Assembly: GCA_039619475.1 (NCBI GenBank)
Contig: CM077115.1
Location: 103,863,893-103,927,892 of the forward strand
Direction of reading: 5' to 3'
DNA: 64,000 bases
Origin: Icerya purchasi
Lineage: Eukaryota; Arthropoda; Insecta; Hemiptera; Monophlebidae
The notes beneath the pieces are model-generated. The model was not told where the DNA came from and did no database searches. It saw only the letters and a list, made by a program, of their open reading frames with translations. The position numbers and the translations under genes were made by a program. Shown in pieces: positions 54,061-64,000 of this stretch (positions are counted from its first letter, which is position 1; every line of letters begins with the position of its first letter).

Positions 54061-54700
54061 AAAATTCCTTTTGCCAGATCCGGTGGGTCCAAGACTTTTT
54101 TAAAGTTCAGCTTTTCCTCATCATTATTCGGAGGACTAGAGATATTTGATAAATAATCTTAAGACATTCTTCCCCACTCAAGTAATCTAAATACAGACAT
54201 AAAAAAGATTCAAACCGTTTTAAATCCAATCCGAGGCGACAATACGGTATTCATAGATTACGTTAGCGTATTCGGCTAATATTCGGACTTTTGCGTGAGC
54301 TACGGTGGGGTCAAACCCCCAGAACCCTTCCCTTATATACATCGATGAAACTTACGTTAATTTCTGGTGGCAGCATTGGCTAGTACTAAAATTTAATAAA
54401 AAATTATTGCTCATAAATAAGTGACGGTAAAATCTTCGAAAGATTTTCGCACATGAATTTAACAAAAAAAAAAAAAAAAAAAAACCCGTCCAGATCTTTT
54501 TTAATGGAAAAGTAAAATTTGTACAGATGGAATAAATAGTTTTTGTTCCGTCATGTTGATAGCATAACACATTTTAAATGCATGTTGTAAACTTAGTGAA
54601 ACTGATAAAGCTTACAGAATCAAAAACACTACCAATTTCTCCTGAAAACAAGGAAACACTGAAGTATTGTCTTTTATGTTCTTCAACATTCCTGTTTGCC
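54061..54700. other. Flank of hAT relic
   Basis: On the minus strand 54060-54240 may hold more of the transposase N-terminus, but frames are poor. An A22 run lies at 54463-54484. Confidence 0.35.
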
Positions 54701-54705
54701 AGTAC

Positions 54706-54835
54706 GTGGAAAAATAAAAATATATTAATTCTGTATAGCAATACAATTTTAAAAAAATAATATTTACTAAGATAAGTATAATATTATTTATTTTTAATCG
54801 TACTGCTATGCAGAATTAATATATTTTTATTTTGA
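54706..54835. repeat. Short palindromic element (~130 bp)
   Basis: 'aaaaatatattaattctgtatagcaatac' at 54714-54742 is matched in reverse by 'gtactgctatgcagaattaatatattttta' at 54800-54829. Non-coding, MITE-like. Confidence 0.7.
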
Positions 54836-55675
54836 AGTACTGTAGTTTTTCGTATTTCTTTTTTTTTTTTAATTTTTAATTTATATTTCATGTATAAAGA
54901 AAAAATTCAGTATTTGTGCAATTTATTAAAACATAATAAATAAATAATTATAACAAAAAGTTATTCTGTAAAATATTTTATAATGAAGTAACTCTGTTCA
55001 GTGACAGTAAATCTCGAACATTAAAAAACTGTAACACTTTATTTGATATTAGATATAACGACCAGATTAATAACTTCCTTCATTTTCGTTATAATCGATT
55101 TTCACTGTATAGTTAAGGATTGTATTTTGGTATAAGTTTGGGCGATTCGGAGAGTTTGAAAAAGTTAGTAATAAAATTGCGGTTTGGAGATGCGTTGATC
55201 GTGTCAAAAAATATTTCTACCATTCTAAACACACTGTTAAACAGTGAATTTAGAAGTGGGTCACAAACGTACTCGACGATTTGGAAACTATTATTCAAAA
55301 AACATATTATGTTGCAATTGCACTGCCACACGCGCTAAGAGCGTCTGGGGAGAGTTAAGCGGGGCGCTGCGAGAAATGAATAATTCAAATCGGCCGTCGT
55401 TATTGTCAATATGAACTGAATTTCTGATATTGCACCGTTACAATGTATTCACTAAGAATCTTAATTATGATTCATATAAGGTCATCGTATCGGAAGTTTA
55501 TTTGAACTGCAAATTTTTTACATATGTACGAGTTCCAGTAAAAAGTACTTTTTTTTATCTATTCTTATCGCGGTCGTCAGATCTAGAGACATTAACCCCG
55601 CAAAAGTGTTGAATCTTTTTATATTTTTAATACGTGTGATCTGAATCCTGCTCGAACGAAACTCTGCTGATTGTT
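54836..55675. other. AT-rich interval, nothing recognised
   Basis: No gene or matched repeat identified. Confidence 0.45.
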
Positions 55676-55681
55676 GACTAA

Positions 55682-56389
55682 AAAAAATAGTGTATATCTC
55701 AACAAAAACAAAATATTACAAAAATACAGCCAAGTTTATCAGCTTTAAATTCTACTTTCATAAAAATATTATGAAAGTAGTCCCACTTTAGCAGCAAAAA
55801 AAAATTATTATTTGAAAAATTAAGGGCCAAGATTTTTAAGAATTATAAATAGGCAGTCACGATGCTCGAAATCGAGTGATACGACTCGGATGATGATGTT
55901 CATCATCCGTTTATATATCCATTTAAATTATATACCTACTTCCCACAGATCCTGTTACTTTTTACACATTATAAAAATTAATAACTAAATATATTTAGTT
56001 AATACATTGATAATAAAAACAATTTATTTAGATATTAGTGTTAACGCGTAAAAATAATAGTGGAATTAACACCGCCAAGATTAATGAAACAAAATATCTA
56101 AATTAAAGTGTTTTCATTATTAATGTATTAACTAAATATACCTAATTAGTTAATAATTTTTATAATGCGTAAAAAGTAATAGGGATCTAAGAAATATATA
56201 ATTAATATGGAAATACAAACTGATGATGAACATATAATTCATAAAAAAAAATTTGGCACTTAATTTTTCATATCACAATTTTGTTTTTACTGATAAAATG
56301 GCTAATTGTATAATATTTTTGTACAAGTAGAATTTAACTTGGCTGTATTTCTACAATATTTTGTTTTTGTTGAGATATCACTATTTTTT
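55682..56389. mobile_element. 708-bp palindromic foldback element
   Basis: The outer arms (55682-55736 and 56336-56389) are near-perfect inverted copies. Pairing continues inward in patches: 'gatcctgttactttttacacattataaaaatt' near 55947 against 'aatttttataatgcgtaaaaagtaatagggatc' near 56155, and 'aactaaatatatttagttaatacattgataat' against its complement near 56115. The centre is near 56060 with GTGTTAACG and TTAACAC. No coding capacity. No target duplication resolved. Confidence 0.85.
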
Positions 56390-56463
56390 GTATAACTTTT
56401 TATGTTTAGTAAGGGCAACGCTACAAAATTACATTTTTGAGAGTATACTTAAAAATTGAAACT

Positions 56464-56487
56464 TTTTTTTTTTTTTTTTTTTTTTTT
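56464..56487. repeat. Poly-T tract
   Basis: About 24 T. It could be the poly-A end of a minus-strand retroposed sequence, but no recognisable body follows before the next T run at 56579. Confidence 0.6.
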
Positions 56488-56578
56488 GCATACCGACTCG
56501 TAGGTTAGTTATTTTAAGTGTCCTAGATAACGGCGCATCCCAATAGATGAAGCCGCTAGTCATAGATTAGTTTTCCAT

Positions 56579-58015
56579 TTTTTTTTTTTTTTTTTTGAGC
56601 GTTTTGGTATTATCTTTAATATTAATAATGAGCGGTAAGCGCATTTCTGCATTGTTTTTTCTTTAGTCGTCTGACGGGATTGTCAGGAAGACCGGTAGTT
56701 TTCATACGCGATATTAATGGATTTAAATTATAGCTGAATGCCGCATGCATTTTGGTATATTGCTGTTTGTATATCGCCAACACTGAAGGAACGTTGAGAT
56801 CATTCTCGATTATAGTATTACGAACATAATAAGGCGCATTGGTTATTATCCTCAGTATGTTCGACTGGAACGACTGTATTTTTTTGAGATGCGTTTTTGC
56901 GGCTGATCCATATATTTCTAAACCGTATTTCCAGACAGGAGCTATGATGGTGTTATACAATAACATTTTATTGTTCAGACTGAGTTTGGATTTTCTTCCT
57001 ATTAGTGGATATAATTGTCTCAGTAGCGACTTCAATTTTTTCTTTGTATTAATTACATGCAGATTCCATACTAAGCGTTTGTCGAAGGTTAATCCCAAAT
57101 ATTTAACTGATTGTATCTGCGGTATTTTACAGCTGTTATAAGTAACTGGAGGACATGTTTCTTGGTTATTTGTGAACGTGATATGTGAAGATTTTTGTTC
57201 ATTAATTTCGATCCTCCAGTTGAGAGTCCAATTTTGTAGTAACGATAAATGATGTTGAATGTACCTTGAAGCTTCATGACGATCTTCGTGCGCAGCTAGT
57301 ATAGCAATGTCATCCGCAAATGAAGCTTGTAATGTAAACATTGTAGTCGGTAGGTCAGCTGTATAGATGTTATAAAGAAGCGGGCCAAGAACGCTCCCTT
57401 GAGGTACCGATGCTAATATCTGACGCTCGCTGGACAAGACGCCATTTATTTTTATTTGAAATGATCTACCGCTTAAATAAGACCTCAGCGGATGATATAT
57501 TTCAATCGGGAAAATCTTCTGGGCTTTGTATAGCAAACCGTCGTGCGAAACACGATCAAATGCTTTGGCTACATCAAGGAACACTGCCGAGCAATACATT
57601 CCACGCTGTAAGACTGACTCAATTGCATCAACGAGCCTGTGACATTGATGAATAGCTGAATGCTTTGGTCTGAACCCGAACTGATGATTTGGAAGATAGG
57701 CATTTGCCATATTAAAAAGAAGTGGTTGAATTAATTTTTCGAACACTTTTCCAAATGTATCCAGTAAACTTATCGGTCTATAGGATGAGACATCTGTAAC
57801 TGGCTTCCCAGGTTTATGGATAAGTATATATACCGATTTTTTCCATCTAGTCGGAAAGTACGATAGCCGGAGCATAGAATTGTATATATATATAAAAGTA
57901 GTAAAGATCCTCTTTTTGGTAGATGCTTCAAGATATCATTTGTTATTCCATCTTCTCCCGGAGCTTTATTATTTCGCAAACTTTTGATGCACGTACGAAG
58001 CTGATTTGGTGTAAT
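56579..58015 (-). mobile_element. Jockey-type LINE 2, 5'-truncated, poly-A tailed
   Basis: Minus strand. It starts inside the RT fingers near 58015 and ends with a poly-A run (T18 on the plus strand, 56579-56597). Related to Jockey 1 by shared RT phrases (GLLYK, KYLGL, GRKSKLSL). Its 5' boundary meets a degenerate ~164-bp tandem repeat array. Confidence 0.85.
56622..57875 (-). pseudogene. Jockey 2 reverse transcriptase, 417-codon open frame
   Basis: The longest open frame in the window. Residues 27-45 DVSSYRPISLLDTFGKVFE, 65-70 QFGFRP, motif A VFLDVAKAFDRVSHDG at 98-113, motif B SVPQGSVLGPLLYNIY at 156-171, motif C SFADDIAILAAHED at 185-198, WRIEINEQKSSHITF in the premise region, VKYLGLTFDKRLVW in the thumb, and WKYGLEIYGSAAKTHL near the end. 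The three catalytic Asp are present. Upstream, in a different frame, 58010-57890 reads RTCIKSLRNNKAPGEDGIT, so a frameshift separates it from the fingers. There is no endonuclease or ORF1, so it cannot move by itself. Confidence 0.9.
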
Positions 58016-58044
58016 TTATGTGTAATTTTGGCAATACTGCATGA

Positions 58045-58610
58045 CGTTATTGTTACACTGTATAACTAAATTGAACCTTATTATCTCATTTAGGGTTTTG
58101 TCTACAGAATTTATCAGGTTTCATAATTTTTCTGCCATTTACGAGATTCGTTATACATACCAAACTTCAGTTTTCTATGTCTTGTTGATTTTGCTGGGAA
58201 TTTTTTGATTTTTTCGAAAATACGTCAGAATTTCCAAATTGGGCCTATTTAGTTAGGGCTTCCTTTATAAAAATTTTTAAGCTTCGTAATTTTTCTGTTA
58301 TTTACAAGATACAAGTTTCGATCATACCAAATTTCAACTTTCCCCGCGTTTTGTAGATTTTTCTGGGTATTTTAATCTTTATAGAAATATTTCAGAATTT
58401 GGGGGTTTGGTCCCATTAAAGGCTGTGGTATTCATGAATTTTCACTTTTTAAAATTTTTTCACTATTTACATGCCATATGATTGTTGCACATACCTAATT
58501 TGAATTTCTTACGTTTCGTAGCGGCTTGGCTGTAAATTTTTGTTTTAAGGAGTCACTTCAAAATTCGACTGTTTTAAGCTCATTTTGGGGGTTCATTCTG
58601 CAATCGTTTA
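58045..58610. repeat. Degenerate tandem repeats, period about 164 bp
   Basis: Three full diverged units plus part of another. The anchor '(t/g)taatttttctg(c/t)(c/t)atttac' recurs with TTTAC at 58138, 58301 and 58466 (spacing 163 and 165). Each unit also has 'cataccaaa(c/t)ttca'-like, 'gtagattttgctggg'-like and '(g)tcagaatt(t)' phrases in the same order. It is satellite-like and non-coding. The Jockey 2 insertion appears to truncate the first unit. Confidence 0.75.
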
Positions 58611-59640
58611 AAATCAAAATTTACAAATATCTTTACACGTAACTGTTTAATAATAACAAGCAGATGATCGAAAACAAGCTCAGTCACAAACATGATGTTT
58701 CATGCGCTTTTCCAAAATTTTGAGCTTTCGGACCCCCCCCCCCCTCGGGAACCTAATTTTAAAGTTAGAAACTCGGATGTTGCAAACTAAAGAAATATAC
58801 GGGGAGATATGAACAAAGTTTACTGGAGATAAAAAACGAGTTACATTCTAAACTCGATGATAATTTTATTAGAGACCTATAAGTGTGGATGCGCTGTTAC
58901 TGTACTGAAATTTACACATTATAATTTTTCGAAGGAATAATTTAAACACGTGGCATTGAAAAGAGCTCTCTTTTCTGGTACAACAATAACCGAAACAAGT
59001 TTTTCAACCGTAAATTTGGTTTTCTTAATGATCATAAACAATTATCTTCCAAATTCTATAATACGTAAAATCGTTTAACAAGGTTTCCGTGCACGCCGTC
59101 GTTTTAAGGAGTTGTTCTATGCGCCGATTATAGTAATTATCTGCAATCAAAGACGACCATGTTTATTTAAAAATATGGCGAAAATATCACGCATTCGAAG
59201 TTGCAGGGAAGGAAGAATAATGATGATATTACGTTTGAAGTAGTATAAGTAGGTTATTATTAGACGAACGGCGATATTTTTTGGTTTTTATTTCGTTATC
59301 TTCGTAAATTATTTATAAATTTTTGAAGGCTTCTTTGTGAAATAGTTTATTCGGTTTAACGATATACACGATGGTAATAACTATTTATCGAATTTTTCTT
59401 TTGGGGTTTATAGTGAATCTGAAAAAATTTATTCGTGTTCAGATAAAAATTTCAGAAAATAGCAAGTTAAAAACTTATTAAAATTTCATCGATATTCGTT
59501 TCATTACATAAAAAAAAAAAAAAAAAGAAAAAAAAGATGAATTAAAAATTTGGCTTAAGAGTTTAAAACAAAACATTTAAAGATTGAAGTTAATAAAACA
59601 AAATGTAGTTACTATCAGAGAAACAAATTTCTATTGTTTC
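58611..59640. other. AT-rich interval
   Basis: Contains C12 at 58733-58744. No gene or matched repeat seen. Confidence 0.45.
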
Positions 59641-59644
59641 TTCC

Positions 59645-59940
59645 TCATAGTGTAATTTTCATCCCTCGGATCATGACTGTGTTTGTGATGCAAATCATAT
59701 CCTTTTTGAATGCTCTCTTCTTGTACAGGAGCGTTCCCTCCTCTACACTAAGCTTCTCCACCTAAAACTACCTACTCCTTTTTGTGCTTCCTACATACTT
59801 TCTTTTCCTTCACCAGATGTTGTCCCAATCTTAGCGGAGTTCATTTCCTCTATTTCTTTATATAGCAAAATTTAATCCTGTTCTCGTAATTCTTTGAAGA
59901 TGGGTCATTGCCCTTGGTTGGCGCCCCCCATAAAAAAATT
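59645..59940 (+). pseudogene. LINE A C-terminal tail with 3' end
   Basis: DCVCDANHILFECSLLVQER at 59673-59735 holds the C-x3-H-x4-C motif, then LLHLKLPTPFCASYILSF, matching SLKLPTPYCASYI of the copy near 22510. The 3' signature 'gatgggtcattgcccttgg' is followed by a short A run at 59932. Confidence 0.8.
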
Positions 59941-59964
59941 GGTTATTTTATATAGCAATATAAA

Positions 59965-59969
59965 ATGCA

Positions 59970-60000
<31 letters not shown>

Positions 60001-60110
60001 ATAAGTTGTGGGTCTCATAGGACGAATATACCCGTTGTGTAAGTGCCCAACACTCTTATCAGCGTTTATTACAAAAGATACTGATTACAAAAATTTCAAC
60101 TATCTTATAT
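59965..60110. repeat. Poly-T (about 27) and spacer
   Basis: A long T run at 59970-59996 and, after about 115 bp, another at 60113-60130, which is the poly-A end of RTE-like LINE 2 on the minus strand. Confidence 0.6.
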
Positions 60111-60119
60111 GTCTTTTTT

Positions 60120-61200
60120 TTTTTTTTTTCATATCGTAAACCGATTCCGGACGTCAAGACCTGTTTGTACAACAATTGCTCGCCACAGTCTTCGATCCTC
60201 AATCTTCTTCATCAGTTCCTGCGTCTTAAATTTTTCGTATTTCGATATTTCTCGGCCTTTCCATATCTTCGATAATCTTCCCATTGCCACGCTCGCTAAT
60301 CCTGTTCTTCTTTTAATCTCTTTATTTGAGCCACCATGACACTTGATATCAACATGCTTCCAAGTAGATCACCTCCTCTTTTATCGGGATATCTGTTATT
60401 AACCCTTTCCTTTTTGCACTTGCGGTCTTTTCTCTATCAATTACCAATAGAGAGCACTTAGAGATCTGTTCAGCTGTAGTACAATTTCGCTGTTGCTACA
60501 CTTTCAATTCTATTTAGTAATTGGAACATTTCTTCTTCCGATTTCGTCATGAATATCACACATCATCGGCGAACCTCAAGTTATAAATTTTTTTTCCTCC
60601 TATAGATATTCCGCCTTCTCATCCTTATGCTGCTTTGTTTGTAATGTATTCTCCGTATGTGTTAAGCAATACAGGCGACAAGCAACATCCCTGCCTTACG
60701 TCCTTTTTTTCCCCTGAAATTGATCTGACAATTCTCCTTCTATTTTTAATCTTGTTCTTTGAATACAACTTTTGAATTAAAAATATCAAATGTTTCAATG
60801 TACCCCTATGAGCTCATTAAACATTATCAACGGCTTTATTGTAATCCAAGAAACAGAAGTAAAGCGGCACGTTGTATTCTCTAAATTTTTCTACCATTTG
60901 CTTCATATTCATGAGCTGGTCCCTTGTTCCCCTGGATAAATTCAGTTTGTTCATCCTAGCAAGTAGGTAGTATTTAAGGCGGCTTTGGATGATATGTAAT
61001 AAAACCTCGCTTACGTGATTGATCAAAGCAATTGTTCGATAATGTTCACATTTATCCCGGGAGCCTTTTTTACTTATAGGAACGTAAATTGTCTCGCTCC
61101 ATTCTCCCATTTCCCATACTTTTTGACATAATGTACTCCAGCTCCTTTAAATATTTCCTCAGCTATGCCATCTATTCCTGGAGATCTACAGTATTTCAGT
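60120..61200 (-). pseudogene. RTE-like LINE 2 reverse transcriptase
   Basis: Open stretch 61110-60817: MGEWSETIYVPISKKGSRDK then YRTIALINHVSEVLLHII (fingers) and PLYFCFLDYNKAVDNV (motif A). Then VRQGCCLSPVLLNTYGEYI near 60690 (motif B) and LRFADDV near 60570 (motif C, FADD intact). The tail near 60340-60150 reads CHGGSNKEIKRRTGLASVA and KKIEDRRLWRAIVVQTG, typical of the RTE-type C-terminus. Confidence 0.8.
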
Positions 61201-61228
61201 TTTTTAATGGCTTCTTCCACTTTAGTCC

Positions 61229-61570
61229 TTAAAATAGGGGGCTCCATCTCTGTACAAGCCTACGCGTGCTTATTTCCTCTTCATCACTCATAAGTTCCTG
61301 GCAATATTGGCTGCACCTGTTTAATATTTCTGATTTTGCAGTCAGTTTAATCCCTCGGTTATCTTCTATTGTAAGTATTTTTTTGTCGTAAATGTATTTG
61401 TCAGTTTCTTCGACTTGGTCGCTTAGGTTTTTAATTTCGTCCAGTTTAATTTTAGTAATTAAGTTCCACGTTTCTTGGGATATCGACTGTTTCTTGGGTG
61501 TTTCTACTTCTACTATATGTACTTTTATTACGTCTTTAATCGTTTGCTTCTCAGTAAGTCTACATTTCAT
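61229..61570 (-). pseudogene. RTE-like LINE 2 endonuclease-RT linker
   Basis: A 113-codon lysine/glutamate-rich open stretch: KCRLTEKQTIKDVIKVHI, SQETWNLITKIKLDE (equivalent to KPWITAEILDLIEQR in LINE 1), then GIKLTAKSEILNRCSQYCQ and LMSDEEE. It sits between the endonuclease (above 61690) and the RT (below 61110), as expected for the linker. Confidence 0.75.
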
Positions 61571-61689
61571 TAGCCGATAAACGCTCTCCGCTATTCTCGC
61601 AGTTTATTTGTTACTTGCCCTATACATTCATTATTTCCCTTAAACTTTTTTCTTACATTCTGTTTCCTTTTATGCCGAAGTTTCAAACA

Positions 61690-62602
61690 TACACTTCACT
61701 GACCAATGCATTATGATCACTGCCACAATCCATCCCAGGATAGGTCTTTATATTTTTCATCGACCATCTCCACCTTCTTTTTACCAAAACATAATCGATT
61801 TGATTCCTGATCTGCCCATCTGGTGCAGTCCAAGTATCTGTGAAGTTTATACCCTGAATTCGCTACAAATAGATTATTTTGCGCACAGAACTCGACTAGC
61901 ATTTCTCCTCTCCTATTTCTTTCTCCCAGACCATATCAGCCCAGCGTTTCCCATAATTTTCTGTTGTCCCAATTTTCGTTTGGAAATCGCCCCTAATCAG
62001 TAATAGTTCTCTATTCGGTATTGTCTATACTCTTTATCTTCGAGTCTTCTATAAAATTCTTCTTCTTTCTCGTCCGCATGTTGTGCCGTAGGGGCATGCA
62101 CTTGTATGAGCTTTATGTTGACAGGAGTGTAGCTTTGATTCTGACCGCTTAAAAAAAAGATCTGTAATTATATCATATCCTTTAACAGCACCTTTTAAGA
62201 GCTTGTTTATTATTATTTATATACCATTTTTTGACTATTTTTGATTACTTAAACATATTACTAAATTTCCATCGGATGACTCGAAGTGACCACTTTGTCT
62301 CCAATGTGTTTCGGCTAAACTTACTGCTTTCCGTGATGCTTTTTTTTTTTATATTTAATTTACCGAGCTTATTTAAACTTCTATTGTTCCATGTTACAAG
62401 TTTCAGTTTTGGAAGTTTTATTTTTCGCGTATTTACCTTTTTTCTCTTTGCAACCAGTAGCATATTTTCCAAGGAGAGGCTGATTTTTCCCCTCTCCGTG
62501 GCTAGTCATCCATTTTACACATTTTGCAATTCTCGAACGATATGCACAATTTCCTAATATGTAAAATACATTAGACGTATGGGGTAAAATTAAAAATTTC
62601 AT
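61690..62602 (-). pseudogene. RTE-like LINE 2 APE endonuclease
   Basis: KLVTWNNRSLNKLGKL near 62400 (start of the endonuclease), SLAETHWRQSGHF near 62310 (catalytic Glu), IKLIQVHAPTAQHADEKE near 62110, and DTWTAPDGQIRNQIDYVLVK near 61830-61770 with SMKNIKTYPGMDCGSDHNAL near 61740-61700 (SDH strand intact). Frameshifts separate these pieces. Confidence 0.82.
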
Positions 62603-64000
62603 TTACGGTATGTGACGTTTGAAGTAATACGCACTTGTACATTAGGTAGTAATGAGTACTCATATAACCGTATATACTGTTTTGCTCGAACTCGCTTTTA
62701 ACCTCTGTGTGTATGTTTTTGTAATGTTAAACAAGAAAAATACCGTGATGCGATCGTGTCCCACTTCAAACCCATCACTCGAGGATGCCGACTACAATTT
62801 AGTCTCCCCCTTTGGCTTTCGTTTTTGTTTTCATTGTAATTTTTGAGAGAAGGCTACAGTGGGAATAATTGTAGGTTGTAAACACGATCATTTTCTTCGC
62901 GCGCTGGTATCTCTGTTTGCGTGCTACGTGATGATTTTAAACTCTGCAACGTAATAATAAAAATTGTAAGCATCATATTATAAACAAAACGCTAATTTAA
63001 TCTAAGCAGAACGAGCCTGGACGTTACTAATTATTATTTTAATAAACTCTCTTTTAAAAATATATTCATTGCAGGAAAATACATTTTTAACGTTACTTTC
63101 TCCTCTTCAGGCATGCTTATCTTTGCTAGCAGGAGCCTGCATAGTAACTTTATTAGGTTCAAATCGGTTGCTATTTTTGTAACACGTTTTAATGTATATA
63201 CACACACATATATATTACATGTAGGTGTATATGTATAGTCGTAATTCAGGTCAGAAGATGACTCATATCGATAGGCGAATATGCGAGTAGGTAACCCTCG
63301 ACGATTGACGCGATAATCGTTACGGTATTCAAGTGTTTAAAACATACACGACTAGAAACCGGTTCGAAGAATCACCGTTACTTGTTTAAGCATTCGGCGA
63401 GAAATGCAAAATGGGCGAATACCGTATCATTTAAATGCGGAGGATATATTTATAGGCAAACTGACCTGTTAAATCGGTAGTTGCAAAGTTACTCACGTAG
63501 GAACGTTATTAGCGGGAAGAAACAGGTAGATCAAATCACTACGCAAATCCGTATGTAAAAATAATTTGTAAATTGCGTCGCAGTAGTAATTGCATTTCGA
63601 TTAGAAGAATCATTATGCTACCTACTCCGGCGGCTGGAAAATATACTGCATCATAGGAACCGATCAAGCTCATTCCTATAGACCGAAATAGATTACGAAT
63701 TTTATAATTTGTGATATCTCTTTAATGCGGTGTACACATTTCGGTAGTGTATAGTCATCGATTTATCTTACCGTACAGTCAAATTTTGGTAATCATAAAA
63801 GCGTTTTGCTACAAAAAAAGAAAAAAGAATTATTTTTAAACATTTTTTACAGAATAAAGTTCCACGAAGCGTATGATGCGCAATGTTTTCCCGAAAAATG
63901 TACATTTTACGCATACCGGCCACATACAGATGCAACAGAGACAGAAAATTCAGTCTTATACAGGTTGTTTATATGCTGGAAACCCGTCTAAATTAAAAAA
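62603..64000. other. Interval without recognised genes
   Basis: Moderately complex sequence with CG dinucleotides. 'gattgacgcgataatcg' near 63302 resembles phrases near 47453 and 49669. No coding motifs or clear element ends. Confidence 0.4.

Larger units (their letters stand above)
60111..62602 (-). mobile_element. RTE-like LINE 2, minus strand
   Basis: An APE endonuclease, linker, RT and C-terminal tail run from about 62600 to a poly-A end at 60113-60130. It is related to RTE-like LINE 1 (shared RNQIDY, TYPG, SDHN and VRQGC phrases) but clearly a different copy. Heavily frameshifted. Confidence 0.82.

Noticed and set aside
52330..54250. Terminal inverted repeats for the minus-strand hAT relic
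   Set aside because: I looked for CAG-type or TAG-type ends on both sides and found no matching pair.
56579..58015. Target duplication around Jockey 2
   Set aside because: No convincing repeat was found between the flank left of the T run and the flank at 58016.
1..64000. LTR retrotransposons or viral insertions
   Set aside because: I saw no integrase, aspartic protease, long direct terminal repeats or viral capsid/polymerase motif.
1..64000. CRISPR arrays, rRNA and tRNA genes
   Set aside because: No regularly spaced direct repeats with unique spacers, and no rRNA or cloverleaf-like segments noticed. Composition and content are eukaryotic.

Overview
This window looks like intergenic DNA of a large, AT-rich animal genome, most likely an arthropod and probably an insect. 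That is an inference from composition and from the mix of elements: Jockey, CR1-like, RTE-like and RNase H-bearing LINEs, hAT elements of the ZMYM1-like type, a Mutator-like fragment and Helitron-type ends. I found no host protein-coding gene, rRNA, tRNA or CRISPR array. Almost everything recognisable is a mobile element, and nearly all coding parts are broken by stops, frameshifts or deletions.

Layout. 0-3.4 kb: a Mutator-like transposase relic with a structured 3' segment that recurs inverted at 34.1-34.8 kb. 4.2-12.4 kb: on the minus strand, an RNase H tail and an RTE-like LINE; the LINE's endonuclease is split by a 4.76-kb element with inverted repeats of about 530-560 bp (6878-11634), which itself holds two older LINE fragments. 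12.6-19.2 kb: a relic of LINE A (my label for the commonest family here), then a CR1-like LINE cut by a full-length Jockey element with a 14-bp target duplication (14243-14256 / 18510-18523). 19.6-23.1 kb: one LINE A copy inserted into another (8-bp duplication, poly-A). 26.3-31.3 kb: a three-level nest in which LINE A is cut by a non-autonomous hAT, which is cut by a ZMYM1-type hAT with a perfect 8-bp duplication. 33.2-34.1 kb: two LINE A tails. 35-38.4 kb: a near-complete APE-type LINE with a C-terminal C2H2 finger. 39.6-42.1 kb: a minus-strand LINE A copy with a deletion-made fusion ORF. 42.5-45.5 kb: LINE B, without RNase H. 45.5-49 kb: two Helitron-like elements. 49.9-51.1 kb: nested palindromes. 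52.3-54.1 kb: a second ZMYM1-type hAT relic. 55.7-56.4 kb: a 708-bp palindrome. 56.6-58.0 kb: a Jockey RT with a 417-codon open frame. 58.1-58.6 kb: degenerate ~164-bp tandem repeats. 59.6-62.6 kb: a LINE A tail and a second RTE-like LINE.

The main result is the insertion history, read from target-site duplications and from rejoined reading frames. The best candidates for undescribed elements are the long-inverted-repeat element at 6.9-11.6 kb, the 0.7-kb palindrome at 55.7 kb, the TA-flanked palindrome family (3.1, 19.2 and 50.2-51.1 kb) and possible elements with poly-G/poly-C ends. All family names come from motif recognition by eye; no database search was possible.
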